A stretch of DNA of 55,889 bases. Source: Trichodesmium erythraeum GBRTRLIN201 (GTDB taxonomy: Bacteria; Cyanobacteriota; Cyanobacteriia; Cyanobacteriales; Microcoleaceae). This document shows positions 39,085 through 47,703 of this stretch, in pieces (the first letter of the stretch is position 1; the number at the start of each line of letters is the position of its first letter). The position numbers and the translations under genes are program-made. The stretch spans positions 1-55,889 of the forward strand of contig JAGGDU010000160.1 in assembly GCA_018457135.1 (NCBI GenBank), given 5' to 3'. The notes under the pieces are model-generated. The model was given only the letters and a program-made list of their open reading frames with translations. It was not told the origin of the DNA and ran no database searches.

Positions 39085-42000
39085 ATGGCCACAAATAATT
39101 CCCTTAAAATCGCTAACAAATTATTGCAGGCGGGTAAATTAGAAGATGCCCAAAAAGAGTATCAAAAACTCATCGAATTACAGCCCAATTTTGCTTGGAA
39201 TTACTATTACTTGGGGCAGTTGTTTTTTCAACAAGGAAAATGGCAGGATGCAGTTACCCAATATAGAAAAGCCATTAAACTCAATCCTAATTCTGCTACC
39301 TTGCACAATAGTTTAGCGGAGGCTTTAATAGAGCAAGGGAAATTAGATGAGGCTATTAACTATTCGCAAAAAGCTATTTTTCTAGAGCCAGACTTGGCTA
39401 TTTATAATCAAACTTTAGCCTTAGCTTATGAGGCTAAATTAGATTTATGGCAGGCATTCAAGACTTGGCAAAAAATCCTTTCTCTTCATCCAAATCACTC
39501 TCTGGCAACTCAAAAAATCTCTCGCTTGGAAACAGATATTGCTCTCAATTGTATCGATAACGGGAATAAATTAAACGAGGCAGGAAAGATCAAGGAAGCT
39601 GTTGAATTTTATCAACAAGCATTAATTCTGAATCCTCAACAACCGATGTCTATTTATCGTAGTTGTGGTAATAATTTAATGACTTTAGGCAAATTTGAGT
39701 CAGCAGAAAGGGTTTTTCAACAATTAATAAAATTTTATCCAGAACTACCAGATGGTTATGATGGTTATGCCAGGGTAACTCAGAGTTTAGGGGATTGGGA
39801 ACTAGCATTAAAACGGTGGTCGGAGGCGATTTTTAAATTCCCCGAAAATATCGGTTTTCAAGTTCAAAAAGGTAATACTTTAATCAATTTAGCCAGATTT
39901 GATGAAGCAAAAGCGGTATTTCAACATTTAAAAGAAAAGTATCCAAATCAACCTCAAGGTTATGAGAATTATGCGAGATTAATTCATAGGTTAGGTGATG
40001 GGGAGTTGGCATTAAAATTGTGGTCAGAGGCGATTATTAAATTTCCTAAACCTATCGTTTTTCAAGTTCAAAAAGGCAATGCCTTAATCAATTTATCTCG
40101 TTTTGATGAGGCAGAAGCGGTTTTTCAACAATTAAAAGAAAAGTATCCAAATAGACCTCATGGTTACGAACGTTATGCAGCTTTAACTCAGAGTTTAGGG
40201 GATTGGGAATTGGCATTAAAACGGTGGTCGGAGGCGGTATTCAAATTTCCCGAAAATATTGATTTTCAAGTTCAAAAAGGCAATGCCTTAATCAATTTAT
40301 CTCGTTTTGATGAGGCAGAAGCGGTTTTTCAACAATTAAAAGAAAAGTATCCAAATAGACCTCATGGTTACGAACGTTATGCAGCTTTAACTCAGAGTTT
40401 AGGGGATTGGGAATTGGCATTAAAACGGTGGTCGGAGGCGGTATTCAAATTTCCCGAAAATATTGATTTTCAAGTTCAAAAAGCCAATGCTTTAATCAAT
40501 TTATCTCGTTTTGATGAGGCAGAAGCGGTTTTTCAACAGTTAATAGAAAAGTATCCAAATCAGCCTGATGGTTATGAACGTTGTGCAGCTTTAACTCAGA
40601 GTTTAGGGGATTGGGAGTTGGCTTTGGAGCGTTGGGAAAATGCTATTGCTAAGTTTCCCGGCCATTTTAATTTTTATTTGCAAAAAGGGGATGTACTGGC
40701 TAATTTGTTTAGGTATGAGGAAGCAGAAATTTGGTGGGAAAAAGTTATTGCTTTATATCCCGCTCGCCATGAAGGATTATACAAAAGTGCTGCTTTGGCG
40801 AGGCTGTTGGGAAATCGGGAGTTTGCCTGGCAAAGGTTTGAACAAGCGATCGAAAAGTTCCCTGGGCATATTCCGGCATACTGTGAGGCGGCTAAGGAAT
40901 TGATAGCTATGGGGCGTTTTGCGGAGGCTGAGGAAAAATTTCTACAGGCTTTGCAAAGGAATCCCAATGATTTAACGACCTTGCTCCAGGGCGGAATTTT
41001 AGCCAGTCAACAGGGAAATAGAGAGTTAGCTCTGGAGAGATTTGAGCGAGTGATTAAATTTTATCATCCTCAAAAAGCTATTGATGCTTATATACTGGCG
41101 GCAGTGGAGTTAAAGAATTTGAGTCGGGAGAGTGAAGCGATCGCCAAGTACGAAGAGATTGTAAGTTTCCATCAGCAGCGTGGTTTATATCCAGAGGTTA
41201 AACTACTGGGGACATCTTTAACTTCTATTCAGGAATTAGGTTTGCTGCTCGACCGACTGGTTACGAAACAACCGGATAGTATTAAGGATATTGTTTCTTT
41301 AGCTAACTTAACAGATAAAGTACTATTTTATTGGAGAAGTAATCATCTTGCCCCCGTAGCGAAGGATGCTCCTCCCTTGCTGCCAAAATTAAAGATATTA
41401 AAAGAATTGTTTTCCCAAGTTATTGCTACTCAAGAGGTTCCTAAAAAGTCCTATTTGTTAATATTAAAACACTTCAATATGGCTATCCAACTTCTGAAAG
41501 AAGAATCCCAGAGATTAAATAGTAGCGAGTATAAAAGGGTTAAACTAATTCGCTCGGAAATTCCACTGCCATTGATGGATAAGTTGTGTTTTGATGGTTT
41601 GTCATCGTCGGTACGCTATATAATGGGCGCGGACGAACGGGTGCCAAAATTTCAGGTACAAGCTACGGTCAAATATTTACCCGAGTTAATGGATCGAGAT
41701 AAGGAGTATTTTGTAGCTACCGTGCGGAAATTGTCAGGTTCGTTTAAGTTGAGAAGCAGGCAAACCATAGAGATATTTAAGGATTTTATTTGCGAGTCTC
41801 CATTTTGTGTTTCTGAGGGATATATTTTTCATCGTTGTGACCCGAGAATATCTGATAAATTTGTTAAGGAATTTATTGGTGAAAAGACTGCCAGTTCGAG
41901 GGAAGACGTTGCGCCAGATGATAATTATAGTCAGATGGCAAATACTAGAGCAACTTTAGAGGAGATTGCTATTAGGAAAACAGTACTGGATAATTATTAC

Positions 42001-42726
42001 GAAGATGATGTAATTTTCAGTTTGGCTGTTATCGGTCATATTTGGGGTGCATATCAGAACTACGCCCATTTACTCCTAGACCAAATTCCTAGCTTAATTC
42101 TCTATCAAAAGCTGAATTTATCCTGCCCAATATTTGTTCCCCAAATTACGGATAGCCACTGGGAAATCTTTAGTCATTTGAACATACCAAAAGAGAAAAT
42201 TTTGGTAAAGCAAGAGCAGAAGTTTAAATACTTGATAATTAGTCGTTATCAATACGATATAGACAGGATTGATTTTTACAGACAATTGAGAGAATCAATT
42301 GTTGCAAAGCGTTCGGATATACCTCCAGAATATCGCGCTCGTTATGTGTATATTTCCAGAAGGTATTCTCCTCGCCGACCGATGGCTAACGAGGTAGAAG
42401 TAGAAGAATTGATGGCGAGTTTGGGATTTTCGATTGTTTATGCCGAAAGGTTGAGTTTTGAGGAGAAAGCGATGTTAATGCACCACACTTCTGTTTTAGT
42501 TGGTGCTATTGGCGCAGGGTTGAGCTGCATTCTTATGTGTCATCCAAATACCACTGTTGTCGAGATATTCACCGGTAGATACCTTATAGATAGGTTTTTT
42601 TACCCTGTATCTGTATTGGGCCAACATAATTTTTACCCACTATATTGCGACCAAACGCTCAATGGTTTTGAAATGAATATAGATAAATTGAAAAGAGTAA
42701 TTACCGCAATACTTAAAGGGCAATGA
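39085..42726 (+). CDS. TPR protein with C-terminal GT61 glycosyltransferase domain
   Basis: A 1213-residue protein. Residues 1-690 are TPR solenoid. From about 205 to 540 the TPRs form 68-residue double units repeated five times, with the word LSRFDEAEAVFQQL in three of them and LARFDEAKAVFQHL or related forms in the others; two consecutive units are identical in DNA. Residues about 965-1200 are a GT61 (DUF563) domain: HIWGAYQNYAHLLLDQIPSL, YVYISRRYSPRRPMANEVEV and LVGAIGAGLSCILMCHP. GT61 enzymes add sugars such as xylose or GlcNAc. Here it is predicted to act in surface-glycan assembly, last of the rightward polysaccharide group. The acceptor is unknown. Confidence 0.9.
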   Translation: MATNNSLKIANKLLQAGKLEDAQKEYQKLIELQPNFAWNYYYLGQLFFQQGKWQDAVTQYRKAIKLNPNSATLHNSLAEALIEQGKLDEAINYSQKAIFLEPDLAIYNQTLALAYEAKLDLWQAFKTWQKILSLHPNHSLATQKISRLETDIALNCIDNGNKLNEAGKIKEAVEFYQQALILNPQQPMSIYRSCGNNLMTLGKFESAERVFQQLIKFYPELPDGYDGYARVTQSLGDWELALKRWSEAIFKFPENIGFQVQKGNTLINLARFDEAKAVFQHLKEKYPNQPQGYENYARLIHRLGDGELALKLWSEAIIKFPKPIVFQVQKGNALINLSRFDEAEAVFQQLKEKYPNRPHGYERYAALTQSLGDWELALKRWSEAVFKFPENIDFQVQKGNALINLSRFDEAEAVFQQLKEKYPNRPHGYERYAALTQSLGDWELALKRWSEAVFKFPENIDFQVQKANALINLSRFDEAEAVFQQLIEKYPNQPDGYERCAALTQSLGDWELALERWENAIAKFPGHFNFYLQKGDVLANLFRYEEAEIWWEKVIALYPARHEGLYKSAALARLLGNREFAWQRFEQAIEKFPGHIPAYCEAAKELIAMGRFAEAEEKFLQALQRNPNDLTTLLQGGILASQQGNRELALERFERVIKFYHPQKAIDAYILAAVELKNLSRESEAIAKYEEIVSFHQQRGLYPEVKLLGTSLTSIQELGLLLDRLVTKQPDSIKDIVSLANLTDKVLFYWRSNHLAPVAKDAPPLLPKLKILKELFSQVIATQEVPKKSYLLILKHFNMAIQLLKEESQRLNSSEYKRVKLIRSEIPLPLMDKLCFDGLSSSVRYIMGADERVPKFQVQATVKYLPELMDRDKEYFVATVRKLSGSFKLRSRQTIEIFKDFICESPFCVSEGYIFHRCDPRISDKFVKEFIGEKTASSREDVAPDDNYSQMANTRATLEEIAIRKTVLDNYYEDDVIFSLAVIGHIWGAYQNYAHLLLDQIPSLILYQKLNLSCPIFVPQITDSHWEIFSHLNIPKEKILVKQEQKFKYLIISRYQYDIDRIDFYRQLRESIVAKRSDIPPEYRARYVYISRRYSPRRPMANEVEVEELMASLGFSIVYAERLSFEEKAMLMHHTSVLVGAIGAGLSCILMCHPNTTVVEIFTGRYLIDRFFYPVSVLGQHNFYPLYCDQTLNGFEMNIDKLKRVITAILKGQ
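40059..40466. repeat. Two identical 204-bp coding repeats
   Basis: Positions 40059-40262 and 40263-40466 are identical base for base (68 codons each, two TPRs). Third and earlier units are similar but diverged, with differences starting a few bases into the next unit (GGCAAT versus GCCAAT near 40480). Confidence 0.95.
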
Positions 42727-42736
42727 AAACCTACAC

Positions 42737-42759
42737 AGAACAGACAAGATGTCTGTTCT
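42737..42759. terminator. Hairpin between convergent genes
   Basis: A perfect 9-bp stem AGAACAGAC / GTCTGTTCT with a five-base loop lies between the stop codons of two convergent genes (10 bp after the GT61 stop). There is no T-run, so it may be a weak bidirectional terminator or a dispersed palindromic repeat. Confidence 0.4.
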
Positions 42760-42793
42760 ACGGGCCAACATAAAACAGCAGCAATTCTTTAAT

Positions 42794-44104
42794 CTATAAA
42801 GAAAAAGCTAGGTCTTCAAAGGAAGCATTCAAATAATACTGATAATTTTCCAAATTAACAGTATGGGGACGCGGTAAATCAAATACCAATTTCCCACCTT
42901 TTTCCAAGTAGTTAATCTCACTATTAATGATTTCTGGACGATAATGCCAAGCCAACACCAGAGCATAATCAGGATGGATTTCTCGTAGCTTTTCGTGACT
43001 TATAATTGGAATCCGAGTTCCTGGCGTAACCGCACCATCTTTTTGAGGTTCCAGGTCGCTAATAGCTATCAAATCTTGTGGGGTAATGCCACAATAATTC
43101 AAAACAATATTCCCCTTAGTCGAAGCTCCATAGCCATAGACTTTTTTACCAGAAGATCGCATCAGATCAAAAAATGCTCGTATCTCATGCCGATGTTGAA
43201 TAATCCGATTGTGGAATCGCTCGAAAGGAGCCATTGTTGCCAGGGGCTTTTCGGCATCAAGAATTTTCTCGATCGCCTCATGGTTAGGCTTCATCGGATT
43301 CTCCTTGCGGGCAGCTTTAATCCGAAAACTACCACCATGCATAAAATTCAAACTGACATCGAGTATTTTAAGGTCAGCGCGTTCTGCCATCCATTGAATT
43401 TGCTGCAAACCCAGGTAAGTTAAATGTTCGTGCATAATCTGGCCGTAGGTCAGATTTTTCAACATCAGGGGCATATAGGAAAGTTCAAAAACCCAAATCC
43501 CATCTGGAGCTAAAACAGAATGAATTTGCTTCATAAAGTCTATTGGATCTTCCAGGTCATAAAACATGGCAATGGAAGTAATGATTTTACATTTCTTATC
43601 CCCCACCATTTCCCGTACTCCATCAGCAGAAAAGAAATCATAGATAACTTGAATGTCTGCATCAAATTTATCTGCAGATTTTTTACTTGATGGATCCATG
43701 CCTATGCGAGTTAGGTTACGATCGCGATAAAAGTTCAGTAAAGTACCATCATTGCAAGCGATGTCTAAAACCACATCCCCAGGATTGGGTTGTACCAGTT
43801 CCAAAGCTTCTGTAACAATACCTTGTAAGTGACGGCACATTGTTGGACTTGTTGCGGAGAGAAAACCATAGTTATCACCATACATTTCCCATGCATCTGC
43901 ACTGTGTTTTAGTTGCAACGTTCGACAGCCTTCCTCACTATCACAAATTACTAAATCTAAAGGAGAAGTAGATGGATCTGGAGAGTCAGGGGACGGATAA
44001 ATTCCACTGAGAGGTTGGCTGCCCAAACTTAAAACTGGAGTAAGTTTTTCGGAGCCACAAACTCGGCATTTAGTAATTTCAGAGTAAGAAGTTGATTGAG
44101 TCAT
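42794..44104 (-). CDS. Sugar-nucleotide C-methyltransferase
   Basis: A 436-residue enzyme with the three-part layout of NDP-hexose C-methyltransferases (TylCIII/NovU type): an N-terminal zinc-binding domain (CRVCGS near 14-19, with cysteines near 54 and 60), a SAM-binding core (VVLDIACNDGTLLNFY, about 111-126), and a C-terminal domain with GYGASTKGNIVLNYCG. The active-site region YGQIMHEHLTYL is present. It would add a methyl carbon to a keto-deoxy sugar nucleotide, giving a branched sugar. It is the last gene of the sugar operon but is separated from the preceding SDR by 199 bp holding a MITE-like element. Confidence 0.93.
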   Translation of the reverse strand: MTQSTSYSEITKCRVCGSEKLTPVLSLGSQPLSGIYPSPDSPDPSTSPLDLVICDSEEGCRTLQLKHSADAWEMYGDNYGFLSATSPTMCRHLQGIVTEALELVQPNPGDVVLDIACNDGTLLNFYRDRNLTRIGMDPSSKKSADKFDADIQVIYDFFSADGVREMVGDKKCKIITSIAMFYDLEDPIDFMKQIHSVLAPDGIWVFELSYMPLMLKNLTYGQIMHEHLTYLGLQQIQWMAERADLKILDVSLNFMHGGSFRIKAARKENPMKPNHEAIEKILDAEKPLATMAPFERFHNRIIQHRHEIRAFFDLMRSSGKKVYGYGASTKGNIVLNYCGITPQDLIAISDLEPQKDGAVTPGTRIPIISHEKLREIHPDYALVLAWHYRPEIINSEINYLEKGGKLVFDLPRPHTVNLENYQYYLNASFEDLAFSL

Positions 44105-44124
44105 TTATTTTTTTCGATAATATG

Positions 44125-44216
44125 CAGGACTTACGCAAAATATGAAAATATACACCATCTGTAGGGGTTAAAGGCAGTTGACCCCTACTAGATATAGTGG
44201 TTCTGCATAAGTCCTG
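44125..44216. repeat. MITE-like element inside the sugar operon
   Basis: About 92 bp with ends CAGGACTTACGCA and TGCATAAGTCCTG. The middle has an inner hairpin GTAGGGGT...ACCCCTAC. It is clearly homologous over its whole length to the element at 51746-51836 (shared ACACCATCTGTAGGGGT-like and GATATAGTGG words). It lies between the SDR and C-methyltransferase genes. Confidence 0.85.
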
Positions 44217-44303
44217 AATATAATAATATAATATAAGTAAAACAATTTTAGTATTCTATCAGCAATGTGCTGATGTGTCAAAAATAGTCTTGAGCCAACC
44301 TAG

Positions 44304-45209
44304 TTAATCTTTGAGTTTTTTTTCACCTTCAATGGTTTGCATCAAACGTTCTTTTAAACTTTTGGCCGGATACCAACCAATTTCTTCAATGGTCTTAGTG
44401 TCAGCCTGAGAAAACATAATTTCACCCCGACGTTGAGGTAAAGCTCCAAATTTTAATTCTGTTTGAACTTGCATTAATTCTTTCAACATTTCTAGAAGTT
44501 GTCGCAATGAAGTTGCTTTACCTGTTCCTACTTCATATTCTTGATAATATTGTGAGGGTTTCGATTCTTTTTCTAGCAGCAAAAGATAGGCCAAAACTAC
44601 ATCTTCAACATGAATAAAATCTCGTTGCTGTTCCCCCGAAGTGAATTTTAACTCAGAGGCATTGCTTAAAAACTGCTGGCTCGCGTAAGATATTAGTTTG
44701 TTACGATAATCCCCTTGGCCAAAAACGTATTCTAATCTAACATTCAAAAACTTTATCTGATGAATTAGAGCAATTTGTTTTCCCCACTGCTGGAAATGTT
44801 TTTTTGAAAGAGAGTAGCTTTCTAATCCTTGATATAATATATTGCTTTTATTAACATAAGTATCCGTATTAATAAAAGTCTTGGTCTGGAAATCTTTGGC
44901 TGTTTTCAACAATTTTAAAGGAAATGCAGTATTAGCCTCAAATATTTCTATAAGACTCTCTTGACGGCGACCAGTGGCCGTTGCTGTGTGAACTACTGCA
45001 TCAATTTTTCCAAAGTCTTGAAAAGGTTTTTCTATGTTGCACCGATCTATGTCATAAGCAGTTATCTGTGACAGGCAATTCTCAATCCTTTTAGTTTCAG
45101 AAAAACTACGCTTGAGAATAATAACTCGATTGCCTTTATTCAGGAGTTGCCTAACCAAATGACTTCCCACAAATCCTGTAGCCCCAGTAACTAAAATTGT
45201 TTGTGTCAT
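44304..45209 (-). CDS. SDR reductase/epimerase, RfbJ-like
   Basis: A 301-residue extended short-chain dehydrogenase. NAD(P) motif TGATGFVGSHLV (about 8-19); the active-site area reads NTDTYVNKSN and YSLSKKHFQQWGK, giving the YxxxK pair. The wording INTDTYVNK and SLSKKHFQQW resembles CDP-abequose synthase (RfbJ) and related CDP-4-keto-dideoxyhexose 4-reductases. With RfbF and RfbH in the same operon, the likely job is reduction of a CDP-4-keto-3,6-dideoxyhexose. That is inference; a general NAD-dependent epimerase role remains possible. It starts 4 bp after the UDP-glucose dehydrogenase stop, so it is translationally close-coupled. Confidence 0.85.
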   Translation of the reverse strand: MTQTILVTGATGFVGSHLVRQLLNKGNRVIILKRSFSETKRIENCLSQITAYDIDRCNIEKPFQDFGKIDAVVHTATATGRRQESLIEIFEANTAFPLKLLKTAKDFQTKTFINTDTYVNKSNILYQGLESYSLSKKHFQQWGKQIALIHQIKFLNVRLEYVFGQGDYRNKLISYASQQFLSNASELKFTSGEQQRDFIHVEDVVLAYLLLLEKESKPSQYYQEYEVGTGKATSLRQLLEMLKELMQVQTELKFGALPQRRGEIMFSQADTKTIEEIGWYPAKSLKERLMQTIEGEKKLKD

Positions 45210-45213
45210 GTTT

Positions 45214-46569
45214 TCAATACTTTGATTTGGAGGACCAACCTATTCCTTCATAGATAGAAACACTCTGTTTACCCAACATTCTTCTGCCATCAACCACAAC
45301 TGGTGGATTATCCTTACCAGCTAATAGCCGTGGGAGAGCCTCAAACTCAGACCAGCAAGTGACTATTATTACTGCCTCTACAGCATCTAAAGCATCAGTT
45401 AAATCATCACAAAACAGCAATTCATTTTCACAAAAATACTTTTGAGCCTCCTTTTGAGCAAATGGATCGTAAGTCTTAACTATCGCACCTTGACTTAAGA
45501 GAGATTCAATGATAGGAATCGCCGGAGACTCTCGGATATCATCAGTCCCAGGTTTAAAAGCTAGACCCAAAACACTTACCTTTACCCCCTCAGTCGAAGG
45601 AAAATGCTTTTTCAACAAATCCAAAACTTTCTGAGGTTGAGCAACATTCACTCTAATCGCAGCCTCCAGAATTTCCATCTGGTTTCCCAGTTTACTGCCA
45701 TAAGCAGTTAAAGCTTTTATATCTTTAGGAAAGCAACTACCACCAAAACCACAACCTGCTTGTAAGTAGCTCAGAAAAGCAGGAGTAATGCGATCGCCAC
45801 TAGCCGTAATTGGGCTAAAGCGTTTATCCAAATGAACTCCTTGCATCACCTCAACCACATCTACACCACCAACAGCACTACAGAGATTACCTATTTCATT
45901 AGAAAACGAAATCATAGTAGCCAAAAGTGAATTAGCAGTGTACTTAATCATTTCTGCCGTAGTGCAATTTGTAGTTAGCTTTTCTATGCCCTCGAAAACT
46001 TGGTATAAAAGCTCCAGTAAGCTAATACTTTTAGCATCAATTCCACCTAAAATAATCCTATCAAGAAACATAAAATCCTCAATAGCTTCCCCTTCCCTCA
46101 AAAATTCAGGATTCATCCCCAGACCAAAATCCACCCCTGCTTTTTTGCCAGAAGTTTCCTCTAATATTGGTAACACCACATTTTCAGTAGTACCTGGTAC
46201 TACCGTACTTTTGATAACGACCAAATGATAAGAATTTTTATTCCTTAAAGCTTCCCCTATTTGCTGAGAAACCTGCTTGATATAACCCAAGTCAATTTCC
46301 TTACCATCAAAAGGAGTGCCAACAGCAATCATAGAAATTTCAGTTTCTTGTACTGCCTGTCCCAAGTCGGTGACAGCTTGTAAGCCATCACCAATATTTT
46401 TTTGCAACAACTCCTGCAAACCCTTCTCATATATTGGGGGAATGCCCTGATTAATAGAATCGACCTTATCTTGGTCAATATCTACACAAATAACCGAATG
46501 CCCCTTTTCGGCAAAGCAAACCCCAGACACTAGACCTACATATCCCGTACCAATCATAGAAACTTTCAT
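45214..46569 (-). CDS. ugd: UDP-glucose 6-dehydrogenase
   Basis: A 451-residue UDP-glucose dehydrogenase, making UDP-glucuronate from UDP-glucose with NAD. N-terminal MIGTGYVGLVSGVCFAE; the catalytic cysteine in GCGFGGSCFPKDIKAL; SVLGLAFKPGTDDIRESP at the C-terminal domain; RRMLGKQSVSIYEGIGW close to the end. Length is typical. It lies in a leftward operon directly after a UDP-glucuronate-decarboxylase-like gene (stop codon and start adjacent), which suggests that the product is used for UDP-xylose or a related sugar. Confidence 0.97.
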   Translation of the reverse strand: MKVSMIGTGYVGLVSGVCFAEKGHSVICVDIDQDKVDSINQGIPPIYEKGLQELLQKNIGDGLQAVTDLGQAVQETEISMIAVGTPFDGKEIDLGYIKQVSQQIGEALRNKNSYHLVVIKSTVVPGTTENVVLPILEETSGKKAGVDFGLGMNPEFLREGEAIEDFMFLDRIILGGIDAKSISLLELLYQVFEGIEKLTTNCTTAEMIKYTANSLLATMISFSNEIGNLCSAVGGVDVVEVMQGVHLDKRFSPITASGDRITPAFLSYLQAGCGFGGSCFPKDIKALTAYGSKLGNQMEILEAAIRVNVAQPQKVLDLLKKHFPSTEGVKVSVLGLAFKPGTDDIRESPAIPIIESLLSQGAIVKTYDPFAQKEAQKYFCENELLFCDDLTDALDAVEAVIIVTCWSEFEALPRLLAGKDNPPVVVDGRRMLGKQSVSIYEGIGWSSKSKY

Positions 46570-47682
46570 TTATGCCTCCGCTGCTTCTGAATTATCTTGA
46601 TACCATATCAGCGATCTTTTTAGCCCTTCATCAAGAGAAATACCAGGATTGTATCCCAAATCATTTCTAGCTTTAGCAATGACAGGACAACGACGATTAG
46701 GATTATCAACCAAGTAATTTTGGTCAGCACTAGCTTGACGAACAACTTTACCAGAATAATTGAATAAATCTCCTGCTAACTCCACAATCTTATTTGCCAA
46801 ATCAAGCATAGAAATCTCTGGTTTTTCCACACCGATATTGTAAGCTTCACCTTGCTTACCCTTAGTTAAAATCTTGTAATAGCCAATAATTGCATCGGCG
46901 ACATAACAAAAAGTCCTAGTGGGGGAACCATCAGAAAGCATGACAATATCCTTACCCGCCAGGATATCGCGAGCGAAATCAGGAATTACCCTTTTATCAG
47001 TAATTTTTAACCCAGGGCCATAATTATTAAAAGGACGTGCTATTTTAATCGGCAAATTGTACTGCTGGGCAAAATTCACGCACAGAGTTTCACCATAGCG
47101 TTTAGATTCATCATAACAAGCCCTCGGACCAGTGCTAGAAACATTTCCTCTGTAGGTTTCTGGAGTAGGGATATTTTCAGGAGTCGGATCGCCGTAAATT
47201 TCGCTAGTCGAATAAAATAGGAAACCTTCCACTGGTTGAGGTTTATGTTTTTGTTGTTGGCAATATTCCAACAAAAACCTTAACCCATTAACATTAGCAT
47301 CCATCGTTTCAATAGGATACTTACGATAGTATGTCGGAGAAGCTATGGAAGCTGCATGAATTATGTACTGAAAATCATCAATATTACTAGGCAGTGGTTG
47401 AGTAATATCGTGCTTTACCAAGCTAAAACTGTTTTCTTCTAAATCGGTTAACCAACTAGGTACGCCACGGATATAATTGTCATAAACTGTCAAATCTATT
47501 TTTCGAGACTTTTCTACAGACTGATTCCAGAATAAAGCTGACTTAACCAAGTAATAACCTAAAAAACCTGCACCTCCAGTTATCAACATTTTTTTTCCAG
47601 CCAAGCAAGACATCTCTTCCTTAAGAAGAGTGCAGATGTACTCTAAATCTTTCTCGACAACTGTTTGGATAGTATTTACCAT
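46570..47682 (-). CDS. SDR family, UDP-glucuronate-decarboxylase-like
   Basis: A 370-residue extended SDR. Cofactor motif ITGGAGFLGYYLV (about 34-46) follows a 30-residue N-terminal helix; HAASIASPTYY, STSEIYGDP, the active-site segment GPRACYDESKRYGETL with the YxxxK pair, and ARPFNNYGPG are visible. The GPRACYDExKR wording is typical of UDP-glucuronate decarboxylases (UDP-xylose synthases), although the Ser-Lys-Arg-Tyr variant differs from the usual Gly. Its stop abuts the start of ugd. The pair would yield UDP-xylose or a UDP-4-keto-pentose; a CDP-sugar role cannot be excluded, since it is also next to rfbH. Confidence 0.88.
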   Translation of the reverse strand: MVNTIQTVVEKDLEYICTLLKEEMSCLAGKKMLITGGAGFLGYYLVKSALFWNQSVEKSRKIDLTVYDNYIRGVPSWLTDLEENSFSLVKHDITQPLPSNIDDFQYIIHAASIASPTYYRKYPIETMDANVNGLRFLLEYCQQQKHKPQPVEGFLFYSTSEIYGDPTPENIPTPETYRGNVSSTGPRACYDESKRYGETLCVNFAQQYNLPIKIARPFNNYGPGLKITDKRVIPDFARDILAGKDIVMLSDGSPTRTFCYVADAIIGYYKILTKGKQGEAYNIGVEKPEISMLDLANKIVELAGDLFNYSGKVVRQASADQNYLVDNPNRRCPVIAKARNDLGYNPGISLDEGLKRSLIWYQDNSEAAEA

Positions 47683-47703
47683 TATTTCTATTATGTTGAA
47701 AAT

